From Ursus arctos (lineage: Eukaryota; Chordata; Mammalia; Carnivora; Ursidae): a DNA stretch of 64,000 nucleotides. The notes under the pieces were generated by a model that was not told the DNA's origin, made no database searches, and saw only the letters and a list, made by a program, of their open reading frames with translations. How positions within the stretch are numbered: the first letter of the stretch is position 1; every line of letters begins with the position of its first letter. The position numbers were made by a program, and so were the translations under genes. Below are positions 21,301-33,712 of this stretch, in pieces. The stretch covers positions 54,123,689-54,187,688 of the forward strand of contig NW_026622797.1 in assembly GCF_023065955.2 (NCBI RefSeq), written 5' to 3'.

Positions 21301-22034
21301 TTATTATCTTGAAGTAAGTCACAGCTACATTTCATTTGTAAGTATTTCTGTATGTATTCCTAAAAGATGACTTTACTCAAATACAAGCATGATATCATTA
21401 TCACAGTCCTCCAAATTAACCAAACATCTTTAAAATCATCAAGTATCTTCTTAGAGTTCAAATTTCATATTGTTTCATAAGATGTCATTTTCATTGTTTG
21501 CTCAACAAAAAAGTTACAAACTGTATGTAGTGAAAATTTGCCAAACAGATAATTTACAAACACCTTAGCTCTTTTAAAATTTCAGTCCACAAAGTGAACG
21601 CATTATTTCTTTATACTTGTGAAATGAACTATTCTGCATCCTATTCTCTTAGTAACTTGGGTTATGACAGTTCATCAAAATGTGTAGTGAGTTACCTGTC
21701 ATAGATCACAACAAGAGATTCAGTGCTAAAATCCCTCCACATAGTTTCATCCTGTTTAAATAATTTAGCTGTTGCCTGCTGCATATGTGGCTCCATCATT
21801 TCTCGACATCTTTAAAGATGACATTGTAAGATATTGTTAGTTCCTGGTGGCATACTTCTACTGTTGGTAAGATTAAGGTTTGGAATTATTTTTAAGGAGA
21901 TTGTGCATTTCCTGCCTTCATCCTGAGTATATCCGTTTCCTCTGGGGGAATGTCCTGGACACCTCCTTCAGGCATAGTTCAGAGGAAGGCTGGGGGCGAG
22001 GGTGGTATATGTAGAAAACAGAAGATATGGCCCC
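21301..22034. other. unique sequence
   Basis: No gene or known repeat recognised. Confidence 0.35.
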
Positions 22035-22400
22035 TTCTCCCTAAGAGCTATCCCCTAGTTGGGGAGAAAACATTTACATTGAAAAATGGCATAAAACCAA
22101 TAAAAACATCACAGTCACAACTGCAAAAGCAAAGGACAGACAGCGTTTATAAGTTCTGATAGGGTACAGCACCCTAGAGAGATCAGAATCAGGTGGGTTT
22201 AATTGAAGAAGGCTTTTGGAATAGGTAATCTTGAGTTCAGTTTGGAAGGAGCCAATAGACATAAATTTGAGTTGAATGAAAAAGGCATTCTAGGTGAGAG
22301 GAAAGAAACAGAAGCAGAAACAAGGAGTCATGAGTGGAGATTGAGTTTAAAATGAGTGGGGCCTGGATTAATGAGTTTTTATTGCATTGGTTTGATGCTA
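22035..22400 (-). mobile_element. L2 LINE fragment
   Basis: TTGGGGAGAAAACATTTACA, TTGAGTTCAGTTTGGAAGGA, AAAAGGCATTCTAGGTGAGA and CAGAAGCAGAAACAAGGAGT follow the reverse complement of L2. Confidence 0.75.
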
Positions 22401-22854
22401 ATATAGAAGGTATATTAAGGAAAACATGAGCCATGAATGGATATGACTTATGCAAATTTTAAAAAGCATCATTTCACTATTATAGAACTTTTCAAATGTC
22501 TCTGACTGCAGGAATTATTACTGTGTAGATGTTCTGGAAGCAAAGATGAGGCAGGCATAATAGCCTCTAAAATGAAACAGGCACAACATCTGGGGTAGCA
22601 TATGGGTGTAGCATGGAGGAAGCCGACTTGGGCATCAGTTTAAAAAAACAAATTCCAATCTATGTGTGCCAGTTGGTAGCTAATAGAATTTTCTTTACTC
22701 ATCCTGGAAGTATACAACAGTAATGGAGCCACAGACATGTTGGGCTCTGGGTATGACTGTAATTCAAATCGAGGCAAAGAAAAAATAAATTACTCTGGGT
22801 GTCCAGAGTTAATGACCATGATTCTAATTTATACTTCCTATTATTTATATTTTT
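22401..22854. other. unique sequence
   Basis: No gene or repeat recognised; parts may be diverged L2. Confidence 0.3.
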
Positions 22855-23150
22855 CCTTCTTTCATTCAACTGGTATGCACTGAGTACCTACCAGGCTCTG
22901 TTAATCAGTCACACTTGTGTGAGGTTTCAGTTCTGCAGTGAGCAATGTGGAGAAAGAAGTTTGGGTGCATCCATTTTTCTGGCAAGGGAGGAAGCAAAAG
23001 GCATCGGGGTTTTGCAGGCCACGGTGGCTGCAAGAGTTCATCTGTGGTCAAAAGTGGCATCAGTATTGGTGGTAGTGTTTGTAGTAGAGTTAAATTCTTG
23101 GCAGGAATCCTGATGGTAGCTGCTTAGAGGGAGCAGTGGTGGGACAGCAG
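22855..23150 (-). mobile_element. L2 LINE fragment
   Basis: TTCATTCAACTGGTATGCAC, TGAGTACCTACCAGGCTCTG match the reverse L2 3' end, followed by diverged sequence that may be further L2. Confidence 0.5.
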
Positions 23151-23605
23151 TTGTCTAAGGCTGTTCTCAAAGGCAGATTTGGGGGTCTGATTCTGAAAAG
23201 TTTGCCCTCAAGCCTGGTTTTTTTGGCCCTCCCAAAAATTCTGTCAACCATTCAATAACCCTTTAATAAGTGCCTTCTCTGTGTTATTCCCTGGCTTGTA
23301 GCTAGGAATTCCTGATATAGAAGAAAATGGGGAGCGATCTCAGGAAGAAAGTATGGTCCTTTGGTTTTTGTTAAAAATGGATGAAAGTGTTAATACTGTT
23401 ATGGAGGCAGAGACCAGACAGGCCAAGTTTGGAAGTGCAGAATGTTTTGAAGAAAAGAGGTTTCACGTAGGATCGAAGTGTGTGGCAGAGGGACGTTGAA
23501 CAGTTGACCATTGAAGGAGGCAGGGCTGTTAGATCCTACAAGGTCTGTCTGGGCGTCCAAGGTGGGGGGGCATGTAGAAGGAGTAACATTAGAGGGAATG
23601 GGAAA
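23151..23605. other. unique sequence
   Basis: No gene or repeat recognised with confidence. Confidence 0.3.
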
Positions 23606-23672
23606 CTTTTCTTTCCTTTTTCTCTTCCTCTCTCCCTCTCCCTCCCCTGCCTCCTCCCTGTCTTTCTTTTCT
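23606..23672. repeat. polypyrimidine tract
   Basis: A run of C and T only, apart from a few bases, is visible directly. It causes charged and low-complexity peptides in minus-strand frames. Confidence 0.9.
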
Positions 23673-24809
23673 TCAAAAGAAGGCTGCTGTGTAAGAGAAG
23701 AAATCCATTGAAGATGCAGAGTGTGTGGTTTTGAGGGCTTGGGGGGAGGGAAAGTTGAGGAACTTGTACTGTGGGAAAGGTAATAGAAAGCTAAATAGAA
23801 ATGAATAGAAACGTGCAGAGTATCAATAACAGGTTCTGGAGTCTGAATGTGAAACCTTAAAATTATGTAACACCCTGAGAAGTCTTGGGGGCTGGGAGCC
23901 CGGAGGAGTGAGTCTGTCACTCTGCTGGGGCTTACTTGGGTTTGAGATTGGCAGTGCTGGTTCTAGGGAAGGACGAGGCAGGAAAAGCAATGTTGCATGT
24001 CTTCTGCTTCTCAGAAGTTGCTCACTTATTGTCTTCCCCCATCCCCTCCTCTCAAATATACTTATGATATCTTAATATTTCCTCAGCTCATTTACTAGTC
24101 TTTACTCCTTCTCTCCTTTTACCTCCTACTATCTCTCCTTGTCATTTCAGGATATATTTGCCTTAGGTTACTGCTGTGTTTCCTTCTCCTACTATTTCAA
24201 TGCCTATTCCATGGCCTCCTCCCTAAAGTTTGTTTTACTTTTCTCTTGCACTTTCATTTTTTTAAAAACTGGTTTTATACTTCATATCTTATTTCTCAGC
24301 TTCCTAGTCTTTCTAGTTTTCATTCTGTGACCTTTAATTTTTCTTATTTTAAAAAAAATAAGTATCTTCTTCCCTTTCCTCTCTTCCATATTTCAGCCTC
24401 CATCCTGGTCTTCTCCCTCCCTTTTCCCAAGGGACTTTGTGTCTTCACTTTCCAGTTCTGGTTGGCTTTTTTCCCATTTGTTCTCTTCTTACCTGCTTTT
24501 TGGCATCCAGACTGGTTTTATTTCTAACTCAACTCAACCTGGCACAAAAGTACTCTTAGCCCATGTAGATCACACATAAATGTATGCCCCCTTCCTGTTA
24601 ATAGGGCTGTTCAGGGTTGGCTAGGGGTTTGGGGGAAGAAACAACAATAATAAACTACAGCCCATCACTACTCAATATTCAGTGCCTCTGCTAGGTTTTT
24701 CGGTTCTTCCATGCTTTGGCCATATTCAGAGCTCCATTTTCCTCTATTAATCAAATCTCTTTTAGTCAAATGAATCCCATGACTCCTATGAATTTGCAAC
24801 CCGAATTCC
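23673..24809. other. unique or very diverged sequence, pyrimidine-rich after 24000
   Basis: Nothing is clearly recognised. The CT-rich part (24000-24530) may be part of the L2 relic whose 3' end lies at 24810-25115. Confidence 0.3.
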
Positions 24810-25115
24810 AAGTCCTTGCTGTTGTTCATACTGTTTCTTTGCTTGGAATATTCATTTTTCTTCTGTCTTTCAGATCTTTAAGACCTTGCCTCATATGACT
24901 ATTCTAGTTTTTTACTGATCTTTCTTTTCTTTGAATTCCTATAGCATTGGATGCACCAAACAATTTAACCCTAATTACATAATGTCTTAAATATTTTCCT
25001 GTGTGTTAGTTTACTTGACTAATCATAGAGGAAATTATGAGAACAGAGTTTATATCTTTTAATTCTGTGTCATCTATAGCATCTAGAATGGTTCTGAGTA
25101 CATAGTAGGCATTTA
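24810..25115 (+). mobile_element. L2 LINE 3' end
   Basis: GTTTCTTTGCTTGGAATATT, CTTTCAGATCTTTAAGACCT and CATCTAGAATGGTTCTGAGT, then ACATAGTAGGCATTTAATAT follow the forward L2 3' terminus. Confidence 0.8.
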
Positions 25116-25999
25116 ATATGGTTGCTTTTTTGAATTATTACCCTCACATAGCATAATTCACATTACATTTTTAAAGCCTACTTAAAATATAAATTTTACT
25201 CTGATATTAAATGACCAAGGGGCCTGCTATCATTTATTCCATGCACCAATGATCTGTGCAACATTTCCTCCGGTGTCTTCCTGAGCTGGCAGGAGCCAGC
25301 CATTCATTTAAATTGGCAACAGACATGGAAATGAATTTGTGTGCTGTCTTACTTGGTAATAAAACTTAAAGTGCAGTGTAATTTGTGATGGTTTGAAGCG
25401 GTAATGCAATTTTGGCAAGTCTGCTATATCTCTACAAGACTTACTGTTCAAAGATTTTCAAGCCAGTAGGTTATAGACTCCTCCTAAAAACAATTGATTA
25501 AAACTACCTCCTTTTGGACTTGATCCAGTCCTTACTGGCAATAACTAAAGCTCAGGTTACATTTTTGGTTGGAGTTTTCAAGATCAGACCACGCTGGCCT
25601 TTTTTACAGTGCTTTTTCTGGTCTATTTTTATTACCAGATATAATACTTCTCCTCTCTTAATTTAAGAGATACAAGATAATAAAAAGTGTGTCCAATTCA
25701 GGTTGAGTTTGGAATTGAAGCAGCAGAAGAAATAACCTGGACCCAGGGGGAAAAATGGGAATAAGAACATAAAAACATCTCAGCTTTCCAACTTCTCTGC
25801 AGAGATAATCCTCACATTCTTGGATATGTAAATGTAAAACAGTTGGATGTCAGCATGCTAGATTTGATAGGTTTTCAATTGCTACCTCTATGTGGAAATT
25901 TTCAACCAGAAAGTAAATATTCCTAAATGTAATTGCCCCCAATCCAGAATTTATTTTAAAAATATGGATTCAAAAAAAATAAATAAATTCTGAATTTAT
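25116..25999. promoter_or_regulatory. repeat-free block, possible conserved noncoding element
   Basis: The stretch has no known repeat and contains several homeodomain-like AT words (CATTTAAATTGGC, GGTAATAAAAC, GGTAATGCAATTTTGG, CAATTGATTAAAAC). Conservation cannot be tested here, so the regulatory call is inference. Confidence 0.25.
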
Positions 26000-26779
26000 A
26001 TTTGTTCCCTCATTCTAATAAAGGTTTTTGTTAAATGATTCCCAGGCTTTCTATTATGTTGGTGTCTTTAGTCCTAATGATTGTTCTTAAAGTGATTTAT
26101 GTCTTCAGAATTGCAAACCAAGTTTACTAGAATCCATCTTTTCCTGCTGGATAAAATATACTAGGCTCCCATGACACATTCATGTGTTCATCAAAAGGGG
26201 TAGATTTATTAGCTACCTGCATAGTCGTAACTTCCCGTGACAGAGTAGTTCTGCTAGAAGTCTCTTCTGGGAGGCTTACCAAAGAGAGAACGCAAATCTT
26301 ACTTGATTTAATTGGACTCCTATAAACAGCTGTCATTATATTTCTGTGGGATTTGCTTTATCGGGGAGTCTAAAAAGTCATAATTTCCAGTAGGAAAAAG
26401 AACTTGGTCAACACTTTCTGTCCTCCCAGTTGATGAGCTACTTTCCTTGTTTATCCGCTCAGCCTCTTTTTTGCCAATGCTCCTAACACTGTCATCCTCT
26501 CAACTGTCCGTTGAGACAGACTGGCCTGCAAAACTCTAGACATTGAACAATCCAACCATCTCAGGTCACCCCTCCTTCCCTCTCACTACTGGAGAAAATT
26601 AGGCAACCACTAAAATTGGTGCAATTTTAAACATTCCTACTGAAAACACCTGGAATCATGCTGTGAACCAGAATTACTCATGCAATCCTTAAGCAGCTTC
26701 ATCTTCCATTTGCCAGAATAATAGTTCCAAATTGTCATCAAATTTATCAGTACCCTTAGTCTAAACCTGATGGTCTCAT
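26000..26779. other. unique sequence
   Basis: No gene or repeat recognised. Confidence 0.35.
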
Positions 26780-27882
26780 ACCAGTCATTGATTTTGCCTC
26801 CTATTTCATAGAATAAATGCTATCAAATATGACCCGCACATACCCATCTCCATTCCTGGCCATCCTCACTTCCTTCCTGGCCATCTCTAAGGGCAAGTAG
26901 TCCTCCCACAAAATCTCTCCCATCATCTCATGCTTTACATTCACCTCTCTTTCTTCTAAGACCAGGTTCTCTCAATTAATTCCTGTCTCTAGTCAGTCTT
27001 CAATTTCTCCTTCTCCCTCCCTTCTGATTCACTTGCTTTGGTATGGGCAAGTTACTCTAGCCCACATTGGTCAATAAAGCTGTTTACAAATAGTGATATT
27101 TTCTATTCATTAACAGTGTATGGTTGCATTTCCCTGTTCTTTTGGAAGTTGAATAAGGCGATATGACTTGCATTGGCTAATAACAGGTGATGAGTTTCAC
27201 TGATGGCTGGAAGCTCCTAAGAGCCAAAGTGAGTGAGCCTCCCCTGTCCTGGACTCCTAAGTGACTATAATAAGCATATCAGACAACCCGCATGGGACAT
27301 GTCATCTACAGGAGAAATACATCTTCAGAGTTTTGGGTTTTTAATTACTACAGAACAACTTAACCTATTTTGACCCACAGTTTTCTTTCTTAAAAATAAC
27401 CTTCCCTGAACCTCTGCTTACATTCTCTTATGCTACATTTATTTTTCCCTTAACAACAAATTTTCTTAAAGGAAACTTAATTAACTTTTTCACTTCTCTT
27501 AGCCCAGTAAATTTTTTTCTGAGCCCACGAATTCATCAGAATTATTTTTTGCTAACCCTGCCAGTGACCTCTTAATTTTCAGGTGCAGTGGACTGGTTTT
27601 ATTACCCTACTTGACATTGTGTAGCATGTAGCACTATGGCCTTTAGAAATGTTCCATGATATCATTCGCTTCTCATTCTCTTCCTTCCTTCTTGTCCCTC
27701 AACCTTTTGCTTTTTATTTGGCCTCTTTTAAAATTTGCTGCTCAAATGTTGGTATTCTTCAGTGTTTGGTTTTTTCACCCTCTGTACTCTGCCATCTCTC
27801 TTTTCATATAAGTTCCACTGATTACTACTTATTCAGTCAGGACTCCAAATCTACATGCAATAGAGATACTATTGTGAAATAT
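26780..27882 (+). mobile_element. L2 LINE ORF relic
   Basis: Pyrimidine-rich sequence carries L2 reverse-transcriptase landmarks in the right order: CAGTGACCTCTTAATTTTCA, TTACCCTACTTGACATTGTG, AATGTTGGTATTCTTCAGTG, and ACTCCAAATCTACATGCAAT near the end (the YADD region of L2 lies just before). Stops are frequent. Confidence 0.6.
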
Positions 27883-27898
27883 TAAACTAAGGTATTTT

Positions 27899-28047
27899 TT
27901 AAAAAAGATTTTATTTGTTTGAGTGAGAGAGAGAGCACAAGTAGAGGAAGAGGCGGAGGGAGAAGCCCTCTGGGCCATCCCAGGACCCTGTGATCAAGAC
28001 CTGAGCTGAAGGCAGACACTTAACCAACTGAGCCACACAGGTACCCC
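27899..28047 (-). mobile_element. Can-SINE with TSD
   Basis: Begins with the reversed tail (AAAAAAGATTTTATTTGTTT), then AGACCTGAGCTGAAGGCAGA and ends GAGCCACACAGGTACCCC. TSDs TAAACTAAGGTATTTT (27883-27898) and TAAACTAAGGCATTTT (28048-28063) differ at one base. It lies at the end of an L2 relic. Confidence 0.97.
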
Positions 28048-28063
28048 TAAACTAAGGCATTTT

Positions 28064-29427
28064 GATTTTCACCATTAAGTCATGAACTTCGCTCTGCCAT
28101 TTTGATTATGTTGAAGCCATTTCTTTGATAATGATGGAGAACGTTCTAACATACCAAACTTCTCCAAACATTTCCAATTATGAATGGAGTGACAGCCTAC
28201 TTTCCTGTGTAGTCTATTAGGGGGGAAAAAAAAGGTTGGTACTTTGTGTGTTTGCATGAAAATGGGTTTGAAAGTCAAGTTATATGTAGAAAGAGTGGAT
28301 TTGCTAAATTTCTTTAGCCTCCTCCCACCCCCCACCACTCCCCATTTAACTCATAAAATGTTAAATCTTAAAGGACTAAATCATTGAATTCTCACTCTGT
28401 TATAGCAAATACACCCCATGCATTCTTGAGGCTTCAGTAAGAGGGTGAGCCAGGAAGAAAATTAGAGGTAGCTTTTGTGTTTATTTTTTAAAGTACCCCT
28501 TCTGTACCTGGGCACTTATTAAGCAAGAAAGGGCAGAAGTGGGGGAAGTAAGCAAAATTGTCAGATCTGTGTTCTGGTCTCCCCACCCCAGGCTTCAAAT
28601 AAAAGAGAAGATCAACCAGGGTAGACAAGCTAACCTCTTCCCTGTTGGAGCTTTAGGAGAAGACTGCTTTGTAAGGTAGACCTCCAATAACAGGGTACAA
28701 GCCTCAACAGAGGCAGGCAAACCCTGTGATCAAGCAGGGAGAAGAGTCTTTTTTGCCCTGCCAAACTTCCTTGTGCAAACGGAGTTGAGAGCTGGGGCCT
28801 GCCCTGGGGCCCACTATTGTGGGTCCATAGCAGAGGCTGGGAGTGGATCATTCTGGTCATAAAGGGCCAGATGGAGAACAGGGACATGATTTAAAGGCAT
28901 CTATAGCCATGAAGTGACAATGAGACACTACATTGGCAGAGAGGGGCTACTAGGCTGTGACTAACCAAGAGAAGGGCCAGACAGGAAATGGATTACATAC
29001 ATTACAGATGTCAACAGAAGGTATAAATGTACAGAACTTGGCCAACCATACTTCAGAGGATAGCAGTCTGGCCTTTTGTTGTCCACACCATGAAGATTCA
29101 GAGAAATGCCGTATGGATCTGGGGATGCCCTTCAGTCTCCTACCATGAAGTTACATGAACACTCTACTCCTACATGCATGTTGTCATATGAAAGGGGTTA
29201 TGGGGGGGCACCTAAAAATGAGAGTCTAGACAATTAAACTTAAAGGGCTAATTAAATTAGTGATTGGAAAACACTTAAAATCAGATGGGCCATTTAGTTA
29301 TACCCACCTCTCCCCTTAATAAATGGGACTTGTAAATAAAGCCAGTTGAACTACAGACCAAATAAGGAAACTGCATTTTATATGTTCATTCAAGTTAGAA
29401 TGTGAGTTAAATTTGTTAACCTTGCAC
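28064..29427. other. unique sequence
   Basis: No repeat family, exon or RNA gene recognised in this stretch. Confidence 0.4.
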
Positions 29428-29470
29428 ACACACTCACACTTACACACACACACACACACACACACACAGA
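29428..29470. repeat. (CA)n microsatellite
   Basis: CA units with two early interruptions (CTCACA, CTTACA) are visible directly. Confidence 0.95.
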
Positions 29471-29899
29471 GAGGCATGTCCCATCTATAGTATGCTCAAT
29501 AATTCAATTGTTTCTAGCTAGAAGTCTCATTGTCACTTCACATTTAAGGTATCTGCAAACCCTGCCTCCTCCCCCTCAAAACCTGCCCTCATTAGCAATT
29601 CTCCCGTCTTAGTTAATAGCATTACAAATACAAAAGCCAAACCAGGGAACTGTTAGTTTTCTATAATCTCTCCTACCCATTCTCCATATATCTGGTCACT
29701 ATTTCTGTAAATCCAATCTCATATCCACCTCTAATTTCATAGAGCTCACTATAGAGAGACAATAGTGTTTGTAGAACTAGGCAAATAGATGCTCATTATT
29801 CCTTCACAGAAATGGAACTGGTGACCAGTGTTTTGCAGTGTTACAGGGTTCAAAAGAGTAGATCTCCCTAAGGTCCATTCCATGAAGAACAGAAAAAAA
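29471..29899. other. unique sequence
   Basis: No gene or repeat recognised. Confidence 0.35.
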
Positions 29900-30165
29900 C
29901 TGGACCTTGAGAGATAAATATGTAATAAAAGTATAAAAACAGCACACATGCAAATCATAGATACCAACTTCTAAGTAGTGGCTAACTCTGAGGATGGAGA
30001 TTGGGAGCTGCAAGATTCTAGTTCTAAATGAATAAGAGAAAATTGAATGTGGCACAATATTTGCTTATGTTAAATCTGAGTGATGATAAGGTTGCTTATT
30101 ATATTAACTAATGTATAATTCATTATACCAGAATATTTCACAAATAAAAATATTAAAATATTAAT
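29900..30165 (+). mobile_element. L1 LINE 3' end (old)
   Basis: ATAGATACCAACTTCTAAGT, AGTGGCTAACTCTGAGGATG and an AT-rich tail with AATAAAAATATT follow the forward 3' end of old L1M elements. Confidence 0.55.
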
Positions 30166-32449
30166 TTTGAATAATGGCAAACATAAAGATAATTACCTAC
30201 AATTATTGTTAAACAGTGGTTTCAATACTTATCACAACAGTTGGTTGACAGGTGCTAAATAAAAATTTGTGATATGAATAAAGAAACAAGATCTTCATAG
30301 GATGGGAATGGTGTGGGATTAAGGAGAGGGGGTTGCCTTTCCTGAGGCAATTTGATAGGTTGGAAAGAGCAAGGATATCAGTGTCATGTAGATGAGATTT
30401 TGAAATTCAGTTGTGTCCATTACTGCCTGTGTGATGTCGGAAAAATTCTTTTTAAGCCTTTTAAGGGTCACAGTAACTATCCCTACATAGGATTCCTCAC
30501 CAAATATTAATATATTTCCTATCACTTTTAAGAGGGTTGCCAATTTCCCAATAAAAAAAATTGGAACATTTTGTTACAATAACTATTCAGGCAAGGAGTT
30601 TTTATTTATATCTCTGTATATTCCATTATATTTGGGAATAGGGCTATGAGAAGTCCCAAGGCATGGACTTAATTTTCTCCCTAGGTCTTACATTGAGCTA
30701 AGAATATAACAAATTATTACCCAATACTTTTCTCATCTGAAGCATCCAAGTGGCCAGGAAAGCCTTGACCCCCTATAGAAGAGGTGCTGGATTTTACAGT
30801 ATGTATTTTAATGCCTAAGTTAATTTTATAGTTGCTTGGGTAGAATGTTTATTACACGTGGATCTCAGCAATCTAAATCAATCCCTCTGTTTTCCTTGTA
30901 ATGTCCTAAGTAGAAGAATTCTTCTAGGTACTGACATAGATGTTTGGGCCAGGTGAACCCAAATGGGATCTCATGTGCTTTGATTTCTAAGAGGACTGAG
31001 TAGATAGGTAGTGTCCATCCCAGAACCAAGTCTCAAAAAGTCAAGTAAGTGCCTTTCTGGGGTCCACAGGTTGCAATAGTATTTCAGAGTTCAGATTCCT
31101 CTTTCAGATCCTAAGAACACAATATTGTATTTGTGAACTTACTTGCTTTCACATCTCCTCAGCAATGTACTAAGTCAATTAATATTTAGATAGTTAAATT
31201 CCTAAAATCAAATGAAGAAATTCACCAATCCTTAGACCAGCCTAAGATCCCGTATCTCACTGGTATCAAAATTGAAAGCCCTTCAGAAAAGCAGGAAAAA
31301 GCAAGATGTTGATTCTTATTTAGGTTGAGAGTGTTGGTGGCTAGTACAGGGCTTGACCGAGATTTCAGTACACTGTGATTTGAATGAATGGATGTGGAGA
31401 CAGAGCTGACACAGGGTGGGTTGGAACATACAAACATCAGAACACAGGGATAGAGCGAGAAAGGAATAGGAAGTTTTCCTTCCTCAGAAACACGTGTAGT
31501 AAAGGGAGTTCCTGGGGTGTTGTGCTAGTAAGCAAGCATGTGTGTTCAGGGTTGTAGAAAAAAGTAGACTCTGATAAGATTCCAGATAACAATTGAAAAT
31601 ATTTGCAGAATTCTGCTCCATGTATGGCTTACAGTTAATGAAACTCTAAATAATCCTGTAGCATTCACTAATCTCATGATCATGGTGATTGACACATCAT
31701 GGTTATACATGTGGAAAATTTCTGAAACACCCCAGAAGTTCTTTGGTCTTGTTGATTAAAACAAATCTATTGTTACATCCCCCACACTTTGCACTGGAAA
31801 TAGACTACAATAGTATGTATCATTTCCTCAGTGTTCCTGGAAGAGTAAACAACGGTGAGAGTTAATTCTAAGATAAATGGGAAAAAATACTTGAAAGCAA
31901 GCACCAAACGGCTATAGTGGTTGTGTGTTAGAATCCTAGGCATTTTCCCTCTCTCTCTTCTCAATCCTGAATAATGTATTACTTTAACATGTTATTTTAA
32001 TAATGAAAAAAATAAATGCATTTAAAAATCCTCCAAGATGGTCCTAATCAGGTGTCCTGAATGTCATTCTCATGGCATATTTATTGCAGCTATACAATCT
32101 GACCCATGGGGAAGTGCACTGAGTGTCTTGCAGATGGTGAGAGAAATCTGCTTTTGAAAGAGGGGAAGACCCTGCTGAACTGGTTCCTCCCACAGAGAAC
32201 CACTAGCTATTCCTCATCATTCTTCAGTGCCAGGTGCCAAGATGTTTATTAGTGGAATTTGCTTTTTTAGGAAAGCATTGATTTAGACCAGACCTAAGTA
32301 ACTGTACTTTGACTATACAACCACAGGCCCTATTTGGGTTTATCAATAAACTCTTCCCTCAAGCCTGACCTCTTTCCTCCTGGCTGGCCATTGGTGACAA
32401 GCAATAGTTAGAAAGATGTGGAAGAGTCATCCGATTACCCCAGTAGCCA
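30166..32449. other. long unique stretch
   Basis: No repeat or gene recognised with confidence. About 30350-30480 has MIR-like words (CAGTTGTGTCCATTACTGCC, TGTGTGATGTCGG) but is too diverged to call. Confidence 0.35.
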
Positions 32450-33330
32450 TAAAAATTTTCAAAATAAGAGAATTTTGTTAATACAATTTTATTTATGATG
32501 ATAATAAAATTAATAGATTTTTTATGGTTTTGCATTACAAAAGTTAATATTATTCATATCCACCTGTACTGAGAGCTCTCAAATGTGGCCCTTCATGTAA
32601 ATTGTGTCCATTAACTTCATCAAAATGTCAATGGGAGTAATCATTCATGTTGGAAAAGTTCCCACCTCCATTTCAGACAAGGGGTCACAGGTTCACCCTG
32701 TGAAACAGCCTGTGCAATTGCACTGAAATCATAACTTTTAACAGGCATCCTTTTTATAGACAGAAGAAAACTTTAATGTATTGACATGAACCTGAACTGT
32801 GCCCTTGAAGTGTTTTAGAAAGGCATGCATTTGAGAATCAGAATGCTGAGGAATCCGGGATTAACTACTTAATATGTAAATTATGTTCTCTCTTGTACCA
32901 CCTGGAATGACTGCCGACCGTATTAATGAGCTGGTGATACAGTAAGAAACAACGGTGCCCTTTCAAAGCCATAGGTGGTGGCGGTTTGCTGATGTATGAT
33001 CTGAGGCTTATCTTTCTCCATTATCTGCATCACTTGACAAGCATCTCCTTCCCCTCCCCTCCATTGCCTCCTAGCTAACACCTAAGCTGCTGGGACTTCT
33101 TTTCCTCCACTGAAAGCACCATTTGCTTCTTTGCGGAAGTATTGCCCCAACCCAGTGATCCGGAAGTCGAACTCAGTCATTCTGCACAATAAAGATAACA
33201 GCTTCTGGCCGGGGTCCTATTTCAAAGCTTTCTAACCCAGTCGTTAACAGGCGAGCTTCAGACTCCTCTTCATTCAGCTGCAGTCTGTGCACTTGCTCGG
33301 CAGCCACGATAAACCTCGAGCAGGAGGTGC
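32450..33330. promoter_or_regulatory. repeat-free block with regulatory-type motifs
   Basis: No repeat family is recognised over about 880 bp. Visible words include GGTCACAGGTTCACC (direct, nuclear-receptor-like half sites), GGGATTA, TTAATGAGCTGG, ATATGTAAATTATG and several CpGs toward the right end. It lies just upstream of the exon candidate at 33591. Enhancer or promoter role is inference. Confidence 0.3.
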
Positions 33331-33339
33331 TCTGATGGC

Positions 33340-33590
33340 CAAACAGAACAGCTTGCGGTTTTTGACAAAACCTACATTGTTGTGGGTTTTTATTCTTTAA
33401 AAAACTACAAACATTGAATCTTCCTCACATATCCATCAGGCCCATCGATTGCAAGCTCAGGAGTGATCGTTTAGCTGCGGTATCACTTATAAACGGACCC
33501 CAAGAGGAGGAGGGGTTTGGTGTGGCAAGTCCAGGCACCTGCTGCAGTTCTAAACACCAGCCGCTTTTCATCTCCTTTGTTCTCTTTCAG
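33340..33590 (+). promoter_or_regulatory. possible promoter and intron upstream of exon candidate
   Basis: A TATA-like TTATAAACGG lies at 33487-33496, and RUNX-like TTGCGGTTTTTG lies at about 33351. The sequence ends in a strong polypyrimidine tract and acceptor (CTCCTTTGTTCTCTTTCAG). A promoter and a spliced acceptor this close cannot both serve one transcript simply, so the promoter part is weak. Confidence 0.2.
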
Positions 33591-33712
33591 GATGGAATTT
33601 TCAAAGAACGAACCCTGCACTTTAGTCTCATCTGTACTGCATGCTCCCATAATTCCACAGATTTCAGCTTTGCTGTGGAATGACAGTGTTCGGATCAAAT
33701 CAGAATATAAGG
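33591..33712 (+). CDS. candidate alternative (first coding) exon, gene unknown
   Basis: The 122 bp block is framed by a strong acceptor (long CT tract then CAG, AG at 33589-33590) and a good donor (AAGG then GTGAGC, GT at 33713). An ATG starts at its second base (33592) and its frame is open for 40 codons to the donor, leaving phase 1. The peptide begins MEFSKNEPC and ends SEYK. It has no signal peptide or domain I know. Neighbouring sequence is repeat-free. I do not recognise the gene; it could equally be a chance pair of splice-like signals. Transcript data or conservation would decide. Confidence 0.28.

Noticed and set aside
23399..23920. 173-codon minus-strand open frame, the longest in the window
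   Set aside because: Much of it is antisense to a polypyrimidine tract (Glu/Arg/Lys run) and the rest has no domain, no splice context and no codon signal.
23399..23930. Possible L2 fragment on the minus strand
   Set aside because: A few words recall L2 but no ordered set of landmarks could be found.
30350..30480. Possible MIR
   Set aside because: Only scattered words match; divergence is too high for a reliable call.
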